Shown here one piece after another: positions 1 through 8,863 of a stretch of DNA of 55,549 bases; position 1 is the first letter of the stretch, and every line of letters starts with the position of its first letter. The stretch is taken from positions 1-55,549 of the forward strand of contig DATFLL010000035.1 of NCBI GenBank assembly GCA_035267785.1. The letters are read 5' to 3'. The position numbers were made by a program, and so were the translations under genes. The notes beneath the pieces were generated by a model that was not told the DNA's origin, made no database searches, and saw only the letters and a program-made list of their open reading frames with translations. Source of the DNA: DATFLL01 sp035267785 (GTDB lineage: Bacteria > Pseudomonadota > Gammaproteobacteria > DATFLL01).

Positions 1-2387
1 ACGGCCTGCTCCTTGCCACCCTCCTGCCAGACGGTCTTCATGGACATCGAGTCCTTGCCGACCGGAATGGCCAAGCCCAGTGCCGGGCAGAGCTCCAGGC
101 CCACCGCCTGCACAGCTTCGTACAGGCCGGCGTCCTCACCCGGGTGGCCGGCGGGCGCCATCCAGTTGGCGGACAGCGCCACATCACCCAGCGCGGGAAT
201 GCGCGCCGCCGCGATATTGGTCAGGGCCTCGCCGACGGCCATACGCGCCGAGGCGGCGTGGTCGAGCAGCGCCAGGGGAGTGCGCTCTCCCATCGCCATC
301 GCCTCACCCGTGTAGCCGTGATAGTCGCTGGCGGTCACGGCAACGTCGCTGACCGGCACCTGCCAGGGACCGACCATTTGATCTCGCGTGACCATCCCGG
401 TCACGCTCCGATCGCCAATGGTGATCAGAAAGGTCTTGTCCGCAACGCTCGGCAACTGCAGCACTCGCTGAGCCGCCTCGTGCAGGTCGATACCGCGCGT
501 GTCGAAATCGGGCTTGTGGAATGGACGGCGGTGGACGTCGCGCAGCATCTTGGGCGGCTTGCCGAGCAACACCTCCAGCGGCATGTCGATTGCGGTGTTG
601 TCGAACAGCCCATCGCCGAGCACCAGTTGCTGCTCCTCGGTGGCCTCGCCGATCACCGCGTAGGGACAACGCTCGCGCTCGCACAGCGCGGTGAAGCGCG
701 CCAGGTCCTCCTGGCGCACGGCCAGCACGTAACGCTCCTGGGCCTCGTTGCACCAGACCTCCATCGGCGACATGCCCGGGTCGTCGTTGGGGATGGTGCG
801 CAGCTCGAAGCGCCCGCCGCGGGCACTGTCGTGGACCAGCTCGGGCAAGGCGTTGGACAGGCCGCCGGCACCCACGTCGTGAATGGAAACGATAGGGTTG
901 TCCGGGCCGAGCTGCCAACACTGGTCGATGACCTCCTGGGCACGGCGCTGGATTTCCGGATTGCCGCGCTGGACCGAGGCGAAGTCCAGGTCCTCGTGGC
1001 TCTCGCCGGTCGCCATGCTGGAGGCCGCGCCGCCGCCCAGACCGATGAGCATGGCCGGGCCGCCCAGCACGATGAGCTGAGCGCCCACCGGAATATCGCC
1101 CTTTTCCACGTGTTCGGCGCGGATGTTGCCCACGCCGCCGGCCAGCATAATGGGCTTGTGATAGCCGCGCACCTCGGGCCCGTCGGGCCCCGGGACGGTC
1201 TCCTCGAAGGTGCGGAAGTAACCGCACAGATTGGGACGACCGAATTCGTTGTTGAAGGCCGCCGCTCCAATGGGACCCTCGAGCATGATGTCCAATGCCG
1301 AGACGATGCGCCCGGGACGGCCGTGGTCGGTCTCCCACGGCTGGGCCAGCTCGGGCAGGCGCAGGTTGGACACCGAGAAACCGCACAGGCCCGCCTTGGG
1401 CTTGGAGCCACGGCCCGTTGCGCCCTCGTCGCGGATCTCCCCGCCCGAACCGGTCGCAGCGCCGGGGAACGGGGAAATGGCCGTGGGATGGTTGTGCGTC
1501 TCGACCTTCATGAGAACGTGCACATCCTCGGCATGGGAGCCGTACTCGTGCGTCTCGGGCGCGGGGAAGAAACGCTGCGCCGGCCAGCCGCGCATCACGG
1601 CCGCGTTGTCCTTGTAGGCGGACAGCACACCGCCCGGGTGGCTGGCGTACGTATTGCGGATCATGGAAAACAACGAATGTTTCTGCGCGCGGCCGTCGAT
1701 GACCCAGTCGGCGCCGAATATCTTGTGCCGGCAGTGCTCCGAGTTCGCCTGAGCGAACATCATCAGCTCCACATCGGTCGGGTTGCGCCCCATCTGGGTG
1801 AAGTTCTCGACCAGGTAGTCGATCTCGTCCTCGGCCAATGCCAGACCAAGCTCGCGATTGGCTGCCGCCAGTGCTGCGCGCCCGCCGCCGAGCAGGTCGA
1901 CGACGCTGAGCGCCGCCGGCTCGCTTTGCACGAACAGACCGTCGGCCTCCTCCAGCGAGGTGAACACCGCCTCGGTCATGCGGTCGTGCAGCAGGGGGGC
2001 GACCAGAGCCAGCTCGTGATCGCCGAGTCTGCGGCCACCCTCCAGGGCAAGCGTGTACACCACTCCGCGTTCCAGCCGCCGAAGCGCGGACAGGCCGCAA
2101 TTGTGCGCGATATCGGTGGCCTTACTCGACCAGGGAGAGATGGTCCCCGGTCGCGGCGTCACCAACAGCACCGGACCGGCCGGTGCCTGGGTGGCCCTGC
2201 GGGGACCGTAGCTGAGCAGCCGCTCGAGCACGCCGTGCTCCTCGGGCGTGAGGGAACGCTCGGTGTCGGCGAAGTGGATGAATTCGGCGTGCAGCCCCTG
2301 GAGGGCGGGTACCCGCTCGGCGACCGCAGCGGTCAAGCGGGTCAGGCGAAATTCCGAGAGCGCGGGACTGCCACGCAGTCGAAGCAT
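1..2387 (-). CDS. purL: Phosphoribosylformylglycinamidine synthase (FGAM synthase), C-terminus cut by window edge
   Basis: Catalyses the ATP- and glutamine-dependent conversion of FGAR to FGAM, the fourth step of cytosolic de novo purine synthesis. Reading the minus strand from the ATG at 2387 gives MLRLRGSPALSEFRLTRL, then the family motifs QANSEHCRHKIFGADW, KVETHNHPTAISPFPGAATG, GGVGNIRAEH and GGPAMLIGLGGGAAS, and continues open to base 3. About 795 codons are present. The large proteobacterial PurL is roughly 1300 residues with a C-terminal glutaminase domain, so that domain should lie left of the window. No frameshift was seen. A possible -10 (TATGAT at 2430-2435) lies about 45 nt upstream, with no convincing -35. 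Very long open frames on the opposite strand are GC-driven shadows. Confidence 0.96.
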   Translation of the reverse strand, partial: MLRLRGSPALSEFRLTRLTAAVAERVPALQGLHAEFIHFADTERSLTPEEHGVLERLLSYGPRRATQAPAGPVLLVTPRPGTISPWSSKATDIAHNCGLSALRRLERGVVYTLALEGGRRLGDHELALVAPLLHDRMTEAVFTSLEEADGLFVQSEPAALSVVDLLGGGRAALAAANRELGLALAEDEIDYLVENFTQMGRNPTDVELMMFAQANSEHCRHKIFGADWVIDGRAQKHSLFSMIRNTYASHPGGVLSAYKDNAAVMRGWPAQRFFPAPETHEYGSHAEDVHVLMKVETHNHPTAISPFPGAATGSGGEIRDEGATGRGSKPKAGLCGFSVSNLRLPELAQPWETDHGRPGRIVSALDIMLEGPIGAAAFNNEFGRPNLCGYFRTFEETVPGPDGPEVRGYHKPIMLAGGVGNIRAEHVEKGDIPVGAQLIVLGGPAMLIGLGGGAASSMATGESHEDLDFASVQRGNPEIQRRAQEVIDQCWQLGPDNPIVSIHDVGAGGLSNALPELVHDSARGGRFELRTIPNDDPGMSPMEVWCNEAQERYVLAVRQEDLARFTALCERERCPYAVIGEATEEQQLVLGDGLFDNTAIDMPLEVLLGKPPKMLRDVHRRPFHKPDFDTRGIDLHEAAQRVLQLPSVADKTFLITIGDRSVTGMVTRDQMVGPWQVPVSDVAVTASDYHGYTGEAMAMGERTPLALLDHAASARMAVGEALTNIAAARIPALGDVALSANWMAPAGHPGEDAGLYEAVQAVGLELCPALGLAIPVGKDSMSMKTVWQEGGKEQA

Positions 2388-2562
2388 GTGAACGATCCTG
2401 TGCCAGGGGCCGGTAGGGCGAAAAGCGGCATCATACTGTATCCGGGGGGCATCAAGCTACCCGCAATAGCCGCACCTGCCCGATCCGGTCAGCGGGGCAA
2501 TGGGCACCGCCGCCGCGCCGCTGGGCGCGATCACCGCCGTCCCGCGACCCCGCCATGGCCGG

Positions 2563-2895
2563 TCAACGGCGCGACTCTTCGCGCAGCTCGCCGAGCACCT
2601 CGTTCAAGGAGGCTTCCTGATTGTCGACGACACAGACCAGGTTGCCCACGCTGCAGACCGAGGTGGCCGGCCCGCGGACCGCCCAGCCGCCCGGCGGCGT
2701 CCAACCGCGCATCTGCGTGAACATGGACAGTTGATCGGCGTTGCCCTGGACCATGCGCTTGTAGTCGTGTGCGAACTTGGCGAGTTTTTGCATCGTCGTC
2801 TCGTCGCCCATGCCGTAGCCTTCCACCAGCACACCGTCGTCACGAAACTGACATACGAGCATGACTCCATCAATTGCAAGCAATCGCTTGAGCAT
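2563..2895 (-). CDS. DUF2173 family protein (copy A)
   Basis: Small soluble protein of 110 residues that I place in the DUF2173 family, whose function is unknown. It starts MLKRLLAIDGVMLVCQF and ends with the block VCSVGNLVCVVDN-QEASLNEVL. That block is shared with the third copy upstream (VCVLANVFCFIDN-TSTSLNEVV), showing they are paralogues. The ATG at 2895 is preferred over the one at 2901 because it lies 7 nt from a GGAGG box, while 2901 nearly touches it. There is no signal peptide or membrane segment. It is the last gene of a three-gene run read on the minus strand, 12 nt after copy B. The fold may be Roadblock/profilin-like, but that is inference. Family call is fairly secure; function is open. 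Confidence 0.85.
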   Translation of the reverse strand: MLKRLLAIDGVMLVCQFRDDGVLVEGYGMGDETTMQKLAKFAHDYKRMVQGNADQLSMFTQMRGWTPPGGWAVRGPATSVCSVGNLVCVVDNQEASLNEVLGELREESRR

Positions 2896-2907
2896 CGTCA
2901 TGCCTCC

Positions 2908-3246
2908 TCAGTCGGCCAGTGCCGCGTACGCCGCCTCGTAGTCGGCCTTGTCGTTGGCCAACACGACCCCGTTCTGCCCGTTGACTACGGCGGACCACTC
3001 GAACCCGAGCAATGTAAAACCCTCGATCGGATAGAACCCGCCCATGCCGGTGAGCTGCTCCCAGCCGCGTGCCTGCATCCGGGCGATGGCCATGTTGGCC
3101 ACGCAGACGTGCGAGAGCAAATCGAGAATCGTCTCGTTGAGCTCGCTGCCCTGCGCGGCGCGGTGGTCGACCAGCTCGCCGTTATCGGAAAACGTGAATG
3201 CCCCAATGGCACCTTCCAAGCCCATGAGTTTGTCCAAATCCGCCAT
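2908..3246 (-). CDS. DUF2173 family protein (copy B, divergent)
   Basis: Soluble protein of 112 residues beginning MADLDKLMGLEGAIGAFTF. It has the same length and general layout as its neighbours: an N-terminal 'L..L.GV/AI' strand, a central helical segment with a Cys, a GW motif and a C-terminal strand ending in a DN/ND turn. It lacks the C-terminal SLNEV block of copies A and C and is clearly more diverged. The ATG at 3246 follows a GGGGAGG ribosome-binding site. An upstream in-frame extension exists but has no such site. It sits 86 nt after copy C and 12 nt before copy A, so the three are probably one transcript. Function unknown. Confidence 0.85.
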   Translation of the reverse strand: MADLDKLMGLEGAIGAFTFSDNGELVDHRAAQGSELNETILDLLSHVCVANMAIARMQARGWEQLTGMGGFYPIEGFTLLGFEWSAVVNGQNGVVLANDKADYEAAYAALAD

Positions 3247-3332
3247 TACATGTCCTCCCCAAACATTGCGGGTCGCTCGTCGACGACCCCCCTCAACCAA
3301 CCGCTGACCCCGAAGGCCCGAGCTGCTGCGGC

Positions 3333-3689
3333 TCAAACCAGGCTGTCGCGTTCGATATCGATATTGTCGTGCATCAATTTGACCACCTCGTTCAACGAGG
3401 TGCTCGTGTTGTCGATAAAACAAAACACGTTGGCCAGGACGCAAACCGTATATTTGGTTCCCTTCACGACCCACCCGCGCGCGGGCGAGCAACCGCACTT
3501 TTCGGAAAACGACGCCATGATGTCGGTTTGCATGTGCACACCCATGGTCGTGGCTCGGCACATGATCGAGGCCAGACGGGCCATTTCCTGATCCAGATTA
3601 CCTTCATAGCTGAACCGATCGCCGCGATAGGAGTACTCGCCTGCGACGATGACACCGGGCGTCATCGCAAGCTCGGAGATGATGTTCAT
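3333..3689 (-). CDS. DUF2173 family protein (copy C)
   Basis: First gene of the DUF2173 run, 118 residues from MNIISELAMTPGVIVAGEYS. The start at 3689 is preferred to an in-frame start at 3734 because the family begins at this point and a GAGG box lies just upstream. The middle has a Cys-rich stretch (EKCGCSPARGW) followed by VVKGTKYTVCVLANVFCFID and TSTSLNEVV, matching copy A. Five cysteines in a small soluble protein could bind metal or a thiol, but no CxxC pair is conserved across all three copies, so this is only a possibility. The upstream AT-rich region (3690-4071) probably carries the operon promoter. Confidence 0.85.
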   Translation of the reverse strand: MNIISELAMTPGVIVAGEYSYRGDRFSYEGNLDQEMARLASIMCRATTMGVHMQTDIMASFSEKCGCSPARGWVVKGTKYTVCVLANVFCFIDNTSTSLNEVVKLMHDNIDIERDSLV

Positions 3690-4071
3690 ACGCACCTCGC
3701 TTGTGTTTTCGCGTACTCGGATTCCCCGGTTCACCCGTACCGGTCGATGCAGTGGATAGCAGCCCGCCCTTATCGCTCCGGCCGACGCGGACCTGCCTCA
3801 CCGCGCCGCGCGCCGTGACGATACGAGCGCAACGCATACTGCATTCTGGAAAGTCGAGTACTGGAATTAATTATTCTTCGGTCCGCTTATGGTCTGCTTA
3901 TAGTTTTAACCATAGCTATTTATTAATCCAATATCAGCCGACGCGTCAAGACCGGGCTCGGCAATACACGCCCCTGATGACAGTCATAGAATCTTTTATT
4001 GTGACAAGCATTGGTTTATGATTTATCAATACTGGTTAACCCATCCTCGCCCCACCTCGAAGCGACCGTCC
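3690..4071. promoter_or_regulatory. Divergent, AT-richer intergenic region between DUF2173 operon and RDD gene
   Basis: About 380 bp without a gene, noticeably richer in A and T around 3860-4030 than the rest of the window. On the plus strand TATGAT at 4017-4022 is a good -10 match; transcription from it would start near 4029, which favours the RDD start at 4072. On the minus strand there are candidates (TTGACG near 3945, TATAAG near 3898) but none has a well-spaced partner. No RNA gene or strong hairpin is seen. The AT-richness fits a divergent regulatory region; exact sites are uncertain. Confidence 0.35.
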
Positions 4072-4632
4072 ATGAGCCACGCAACAGAAACCATCGCCGG
4101 GCAACGCGCCGGTGTGCTGCGCCGCCTGGCGGCTATCGTATACGACACCCTGCTGCTGTTGGCCGTGCTGTTCGTGGCCTCCGCCCTGGTCCTGCCCTTG
4201 ACCCACGGCAAGGCGGTCGGTGCCAACAACCCCGTGTTCACGACCTATCTGTTCTTCGTCACGTTCTTTTTTTTCGCCTGGTTCTGGACGCACGGCGGCC
4301 AGACACTCGGCATGCGCGCCTGGCGTATCCGCGTTCAATTGCGAAACGGCGGACCCATCGGCTGGTGGCACGCCCTGTTGCGGTTTCTGACGGGGCTGCC
4401 TGCCTGGCTGCTGTTGATACTCGGCCTGGCCGAATTGGCCGTCCGGCAGGACACGGATTTGCCAGTCCTGGTCCAGGCACTGTACCGCCTGCCCCCGGGG
4501 CTGGTCATCGGCCTGGGGGCCGTGTGGCTGCTGTGGGATCACTCGCCGCTGTCCTGGCGCGACCGATTTTCGGAGACTGCCGTGGTCCGCGTACCCAAGG
4601 CCGCCCCGCAACCCGAGGTCACTGGGCGTTAA
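4072..4632 (+). CDS. RDD family integral membrane protein
   Basis: Inner-membrane protein of 186 residues with the RDD-family opening: RAGVLRRLAAIVYDTLLLLA contains the Arg..Asp-Thr core at the start of the first membrane helix. A second long helix (TYLFFVTFFFFAWFW) leads into GGQTLGMRAWRIRV, the family's conserved GQT-G block. Two further hydrophobic segments follow, then DHSPLSWRDRFSET, the usual C-terminal 'D..S' end. RDD proteins have been linked to ion or small-molecule transport, but the substrate is unknown. I chose the ATG at 4072; an in-frame ATG at 4018 overlaps a likely -10 box. Convergent with lptG, with 188 bp between them and no clear terminator. Confidence 0.9.
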   Translation: MSHATETIAGQRAGVLRRLAAIVYDTLLLLAVLFVASALVLPLTHGKAVGANNPVFTTYLFFVTFFFFAWFWTHGGQTLGMRAWRIRVQLRNGGPIGWWHALLRFLTGLPAWLLLILGLAELAVRQDTDLPVLVQALYRLPPGLVIGLGAVWLLWDHSPLSWRDRFSETAVVRVPKAAPQPEVTGR

Positions 4633-4820
4633 CTTCCGCCGCACGGCAGGGTGTTGAAACACGTCACGAGTCCGATTTGCTCCCGGGGGCAGATGCAAGG
4701 CCCGTTCGGGATCCGGCCGCGCCGCGACCCCGTCGATTCACAAGGGGCATATCAAAGAGAGACACAAAGTCGCGAGAATCCGACGCGACGAGCGTTCCGC
4801 GGTAGTCTTCCGGCAATGCG

Positions 4821-5885
4821 CTAACGCACGCGGCGCAATAGTACCAGCGAAATCGTCATCACCAACAACGTCGGCAGGCCGGCGCTGACCGCGGGCGGAA
4901 TATGATAGACCAGGCCGGCGTGGCCTGCGATCTGATTGAGCATATAGAAGCTCACCCCCACCAGAAATCCCACCAAGATACGTGCGCCCATGCCCACGCT
5001 GCGCAGCGAGCCGAAGACGAAGGGTACGGCAAGAAGGACCATGGCCCCCACCGTGAACGGTGCGACCGCCTTTTGCCACAAGGCGAGTTCGTAGCGCTCG
5101 GCGTTCAAGCCATTCCTGTGCAGATAGTGGACATAGTCGAGCAGGTCCCAGAACGCGAGAATCGTGGGCGAGACGGAGACGACGCCGATTAGCTCGGGGC
5201 TCAAGATCGTATGCCATTGCATCTGGGCCAGTTGTCGCGTCGTCACGCCATCGTCGGTCAGCAGACTCTCGCGCACGCGACTGAGTATCCAGCCCTCGCC
5301 CTGGCGCCGGGCACTGTTGGCGTGGATGACCGTATGCAGACGGTGCTGATCGTCGAAACGGTACAAATTGACCCCGACCAGCCGACCGCTGGTCTCGACC
5401 CGACGCACGTTGATGAAGGTATCGCCGTCGCGCGCCCACAGACCGTAGCTGGTGTTGAGGTCGATCTGCCGGGCGAGCTGCTTGACGCGGCGCGCCTTGA
5501 CATATTGGTCGACCGGCGGCGCGATGACTTCGCCGAAAAAGGTCGCCACGATCATCAGGATCAAAGCGGTCTTCATGACCGATATCACGATGCGACCGAC
5601 CGAGACACCGGTGGTACGGATCACGATCAGCTCGCTGCGACTGGCCAGTCCGCCCAGACCAATCATAGTGCCCAACAACGCCGACAGCGGAAAGAATTCA
5701 TAGATACGACGCGGCAGCTGGGAGAGGATGTATTCCACGGCATTGAGCGCGGTATAGGTGCCGTGGCCAATCTTGTTCACTTCGTTGGCCATCGAAGTGA
5801 AGACATACAATGCTAACAGGACAGCCATGACCATCATGACGCTGAAGGCCACCGTCTTACCGATATATCTGTCCAGAATTACCAC
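4821..5885 (-). CDS. lptG: LPS export ABC transporter permease LptG
   Basis: One of two permease subunits of the LptB2FGC complex that extracts lipopolysaccharide from the inner membrane and pushes it along the periplasmic bridge. The 354-residue product starts MVILDRYIGKTVAFSVMMV. It has three N-terminal membrane helices, including the SRSELIVIRTTGVS loop typical of LptF/LptG permeases that contacts the ATPase. A large periplasmic beta-jellyroll domain follows (about residues 130-260), then three C-terminal helices. Start is GTG, with AGGAC 4 nt upstream. It lies 6 nt after lptF and is surely co-transcribed with it. LptG is distinguished from LptF by order in the operon and by overall sequence. 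Confidence 0.95.
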   Translation of the reverse strand: MVILDRYIGKTVAFSVMMVMAVLLALYVFTSMANEVNKIGHGTYTALNAVEYILSQLPRRIYEFFPLSALLGTMIGLGGLASRSELIVIRTTGVSVGRIVISVMKTALILMIVATFFGEVIAPPVDQYVKARRVKQLARQIDLNTSYGLWARDGDTFINVRRVETSGRLVGVNLYRFDDQHRLHTVIHANSARRQGEGWILSRVRESLLTDDGVTTRQLAQMQWHTILSPELIGVVSVSPTILAFWDLLDYVHYLHRNGLNAERYELALWQKAVAPFTVGAMVLLAVPFVFGSLRSVGMGARILVGFLVGVSFYMLNQIAGHAGLVYHIPPAVSAGLPTLLVMTISLVLLRRVR

Positions 5886-5891
5886 GTTGTC

Positions 5892-6974
5892 CTACCGTCT
5901 CGTCCAACGCAGATTGAGTCGCCCGCCGGAGCGAACACCCAGCAGGGCGAGCGCGAACAGCAATAACAACACGTGCACCCACCAAAGTCCGATCACCGGC
6001 GAGAGCTCGCCCTTCTCTATCCAGGATCGGGCCACGCCGAGAAAGTTGCTGTAGATGATATAGATGAGAATCGCGCTGAAAATTTTGGCGTAGCGGCCCT
6101 GGCGCGGCGAGGTGTAACTCAGCGGTACCGCGATGAGCGCGAGCACGATGACCCACAATCCGTCCGATATGCGGCCCTGAATCTCGGCGAGGTTCGAAGG
6201 ACCGCCCGCACGCCACAAGGCACGCGTGGTCATCGCCTTGCGCATGGTGGATGTCGGCGTCACCGCCGGCTCGCGAATGCGCACACCCTGCTTTTTGAAA
6301 CGGGTGACGATATAGTCCTTTTCGCCGGGGTGCCCGTCGTAGCGGTAACCGTCCTCGACCTCCAGATAACGCGCGCCCGTGCGCGGGTCCCGGTAGCGCC
6401 GCCCGGCCGCCGCCGAGATGACACTGTGGCGCTCGGCGTCGCTCTGCAGGAACACGTTGTGCAGGTCCTGACGATCGTCGCTGATGCCCTGGGCGTACAT
6501 GACACCGCCGCCACCGCCAATGTCGTGAAAGCTGCCGGCCGTAATGCCGTAGACCTCGCTCTCGGCCGCACCCTGATCCATCAAACGCTGACTGTGGAAT
6601 TCGGCCCAAGGCGCGGCGTAGAGCGATAAAAACCCCACGACCACTGCCATGACGACGGCAAACACCAGCACCGTGCGCACGATGCGTCCGACACCGATGC
6701 CGCAGGCGGCCAGCACGGTCATCTCATTGTCGATATACATCCGGCTCAAGGCCAGCAGGACGGCGAGGAACAGGGCCAGCGGCAGGACGGTGACCAGATT
6801 GCTGATATTGCGCAGCGCCAGCAGCACCATAATATAGTTCACCGGCAGGTTGCCCGAGGCCGCATCCGCCAGGATGGCCACGAGCCGCGCGCTGAACAGG
6901 ATCAGCAGCAGCACAATGGTCACGCCGACCAACGTCAGCAGAATTTCCCGGGCGACGTAGCGGTCGATGATCAC
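5892..6974 (-). CDS. lptF: LPS export ABC transporter permease LptF
   Basis: Partner of LptG in the lipopolysaccharide exporter. 360 residues, starting MIIDRYVAREILLTLVGVT. It has N-terminal helices, the loop IDNEMTVLAACGIGVGRIVR (the LptF-type coupling segment), a periplasmic jellyroll domain around residues 120-270, and three C-terminal helices. The start codon is GTG at 6974, with a purine-rich GGGGAG about 13 nt upstream. First gene of lptF-lptG, divergent from pepA, the standard gammaproteobacterial arrangement. A poor -35/-10 pair (ATGACA and CACAAT near 7010-7035, minus strand) may serve it. Confidence 0.95.
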   Translation of the reverse strand: MIIDRYVAREILLTLVGVTIVLLLILFSARLVAILADAASGNLPVNYIMVLLALRNISNLVTVLPLALFLAVLLALSRMYIDNEMTVLAACGIGVGRIVRTVLVFAVVMAVVVGFLSLYAAPWAEFHSQRLMDQGAAESEVYGITAGSFHDIGGGGGVMYAQGISDDRQDLHNVFLQSDAERHSVISAAAGRRYRDPRTGARYLEVEDGYRYDGHPGEKDYIVTRFKKQGVRIREPAVTPTSTMRKAMTTRALWRAGGPSNLAEIQGRISDGLWVIVLALIAVPLSYTSPRQGRYAKIFSAILIYIIYSNFLGVARSWIEKGELSPVIGLWWVHVLLLLFALALLGVRSGGRLNLRWTRR

Positions 6975-7323
6975 AGTCCTGTACCGCTCCCCTCATTTCG
7001 TATGGGTGTATTGTGGGACATTGAGGCCCGCTGTCATCGCCAGCCATTTGGAGTACACTACTGCGTGCGTCGATCGCGCCGCGCCGATCGGCACTTTGGG
7101 CCAGTATTTTGGGCCGCCATCACGGCGCCCCGCGAAGCGGACACTCCCGTCCGTGAACGGGGCGAACCCGCGGCGCTCGAAGTCGTCGACGGCACGCTCG
7201 GCGCACCGGGCCTGCGGACCGGCGCCATATCGACATTGGCGGTCCCGCCCAGTTTACGTCATGCAACGCCATTTCTGAAATGGGACCGTCCGGGACCCGC
7301 ACAAGAACACCTCAGGAGCCAGC
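6975..7323. promoter_or_regulatory. Divergent lptF / pepA intergenic region
   Basis: 349 bp with no supported gene. On the plus strand CTGTCA (7031-7036) and TACACT (7054-7059) are 17 bp apart and form a fair sigma-70 promoter for pepA, giving a leader of about 255 nt. The leader is GC-rich but I found no terminator or recognisable riboswitch in it. AGGAG at about 7313 is the pepA ribosome-binding site. Open frames through this region run into pepA in the wrong frame and look like shadows. Confidence 0.35.
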
Positions 7324-8820
7324 ATGGAAATCAGCGTCAAACACACCACCCCGAACACCCAACGCAGCGCCTGCCTGGTGGTCGGCGTCTTCGAACGCCG
7401 GCGCCTGTCGGAGGCGGCCCGGCAACTGGACGAGGCCAGCGGAGGCTACCTGTCCAAGGTCCTGCGCCAGGGCGACCTCGACGGCAAGCTCGGACAGACG
7501 CTGCTGCTCCACCGCATTGAGGGCCTGGCCTGTGAACGCGTCCTGCTGGTCGGCTGCGGCAAGGAGCGCGAATTCGAGTCCGCCCCTTATCGCAAGGCCG
7601 TCGGCGCCGCGGTCAAAGCCGTGAGCGAGACGGGCGCCACCGAGGCCGTGTGTTATCTCGCCGACCTGCCCGTCAAGGACTGCGACGGCTACTGGCGCGT
7701 GCGCCACGCCACCGAAGCGACCGAACATGCGGCCTATCGCTTCGATCAACTCAAGAGCAAGAAGGACACGGACAAAAAGCCGCTGCGCCGTCTGATCTTC
7801 AATGTGGCCCAGCGCCGCGAGTCCAGCAAGTATCAGCAGGGCGCCGATGACGGTAAGGCGATCGCCGCCGGGGTGGCGCTGGCCCGCGAGCTGGGCAATC
7901 TGCCCGGCAATATCTGCACGCCGGCCTATCTGGCCGATCAGGCCCGCAAGCTTGGCCGCGGCCACAAGAACGTGAAGGTCACGGTCCTGGAAGAGAAGGA
8001 CATGGAAAAGCTCGGCATGGGCGCCCTGCTGTCGGTTGCCCGCGGCAGTCGACAGCCGCCCAAGCTCATCACCGTGGAATACAGCGGTGCGAAGAAAGGG
8101 GACAAACCGTTCGTACTGGTCGGCAAGGGCGTGACCTTCGACGCCGGCGGCATTTCCATCAAACCCGCCCAGGCGATGGACGAAATGAAGTTCGACATGT
8201 GCGGCGCGGCCAGCGTGCTGGGCACCCTGCACGCCGTGATCGCGCTGGGCCTGCCGATCAACGTCGTTGGCGTGGTGCCCAGCAGCGAGAACCTGCCCGA
8301 CGGGGCCGCCAACAAACCCGGCGACATCGTCACCAGCCTGTCGGGCCAGACCATCGAAGTGCTCAACACCGACGCCGAAGGCCGCCTGCTGCTGTGCGAC
8401 GCGCTCACCTATGCCGAGCGCTTCGAGCCCAAGGCAATCGTCGACATTGCCACGCTGACCGGCGCCTGCGTCGTCGCCCTGGGCAAGCATGCCAGTGGGC
8501 TGTTTACCAATCACCCGCCCCTGGCCAAGGAACTGCTCGAGGCGGGCACACGCAGCGGCGACCGCGCCTGGGAGCTGCCCCTGTGGGAAGACTACCAGGA
8601 ACAGCTCAAGAGCAACTTCGCCGACATGGCCAACATCGGCGGCCCCCAGGCCGGTGCCGTCACCGCCGCCTGCTTCCTGTCGCGCTTCACCAAGGGCATG
8701 AAGTGGGCCCACCTGGATATCGCCGGCGCGGCGTGGGAGACGGGTGCCAACAAGGGAGCCACCGGCCGGCCGGTTACGCTGCTCACGCAGTATCTGCTGC
8801 GTCACGCCGGGAGGCGCTGA
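7324..8820 (+). CDS. pepA: Leucyl aminopeptidase (M17, PepA)
   Basis: Cytosolic dinuclear-metal aminopeptidase that removes N-terminal residues in peptide turnover; in E. coli PepA also binds DNA. 498 residues, near the 503 of E. coli. The catalytic core is visible: FVLVGKGVTFDAGGISIKP with the Lys (residue 268) and Asp (273) metal or catalytic ligands, KFDMCGAASV, and the signature NTDAEGRL at 348-355 with Asp350 and Glu352. The N-terminal 170 residues are the less conserved regulatory domain. AGGAG lies before the ATG. It heads pepA-holC-small protein and is divergent from lptFG, the conserved order. Whether it acts as a DNA-binding regulator here cannot be seen from sequence. Confidence 0.97.
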   Translation: MEISVKHTTPNTQRSACLVVGVFERRRLSEAARQLDEASGGYLSKVLRQGDLDGKLGQTLLLHRIEGLACERVLLVGCGKEREFESAPYRKAVGAAVKAVSETGATEAVCYLADLPVKDCDGYWRVRHATEATEHAAYRFDQLKSKKDTDKKPLRRLIFNVAQRRESSKYQQGADDGKAIAAGVALARELGNLPGNICTPAYLADQARKLGRGHKNVKVTVLEEKDMEKLGMGALLSVARGSRQPPKLITVEYSGAKKGDKPFVLVGKGVTFDAGGISIKPAQAMDEMKFDMCGAASVLGTLHAVIALGLPINVVGVVPSSENLPDGAANKPGDIVTSLSGQTIEVLNTDAEGRLLLCDALTYAERFEPKAIVDIATLTGACVVALGKHASGLFTNHPPLAKELLEAGTRSGDRAWELPLWEDYQEQLKSNFADMANIGGPQAGAVTAACFLSRFTKGMKWAHLDIAGAAWETGANKGATGRPVTLLTQYLLRHAGRR

Positions 8821-8863
8821 TGGGCATCGCACATCGGGGCGGCTTGGACCGGAAAGCGGTGGC

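Noticed and set aside
144..2720. An 858-codon open frame on the plus strand opposite purL
   Set aside because: It is antisense to a frame that carries the clear PurL motifs, has an Arg/Ala/His-rich composition unlike a folded protein, and is explained by GC-biased codon use on the other strand.
7002..7520. 172-codon plus-strand frame overlapping the pepA start
   Set aside because: It overlaps the first 200 bases of pepA in another frame, has no RBS and no family resemblance.
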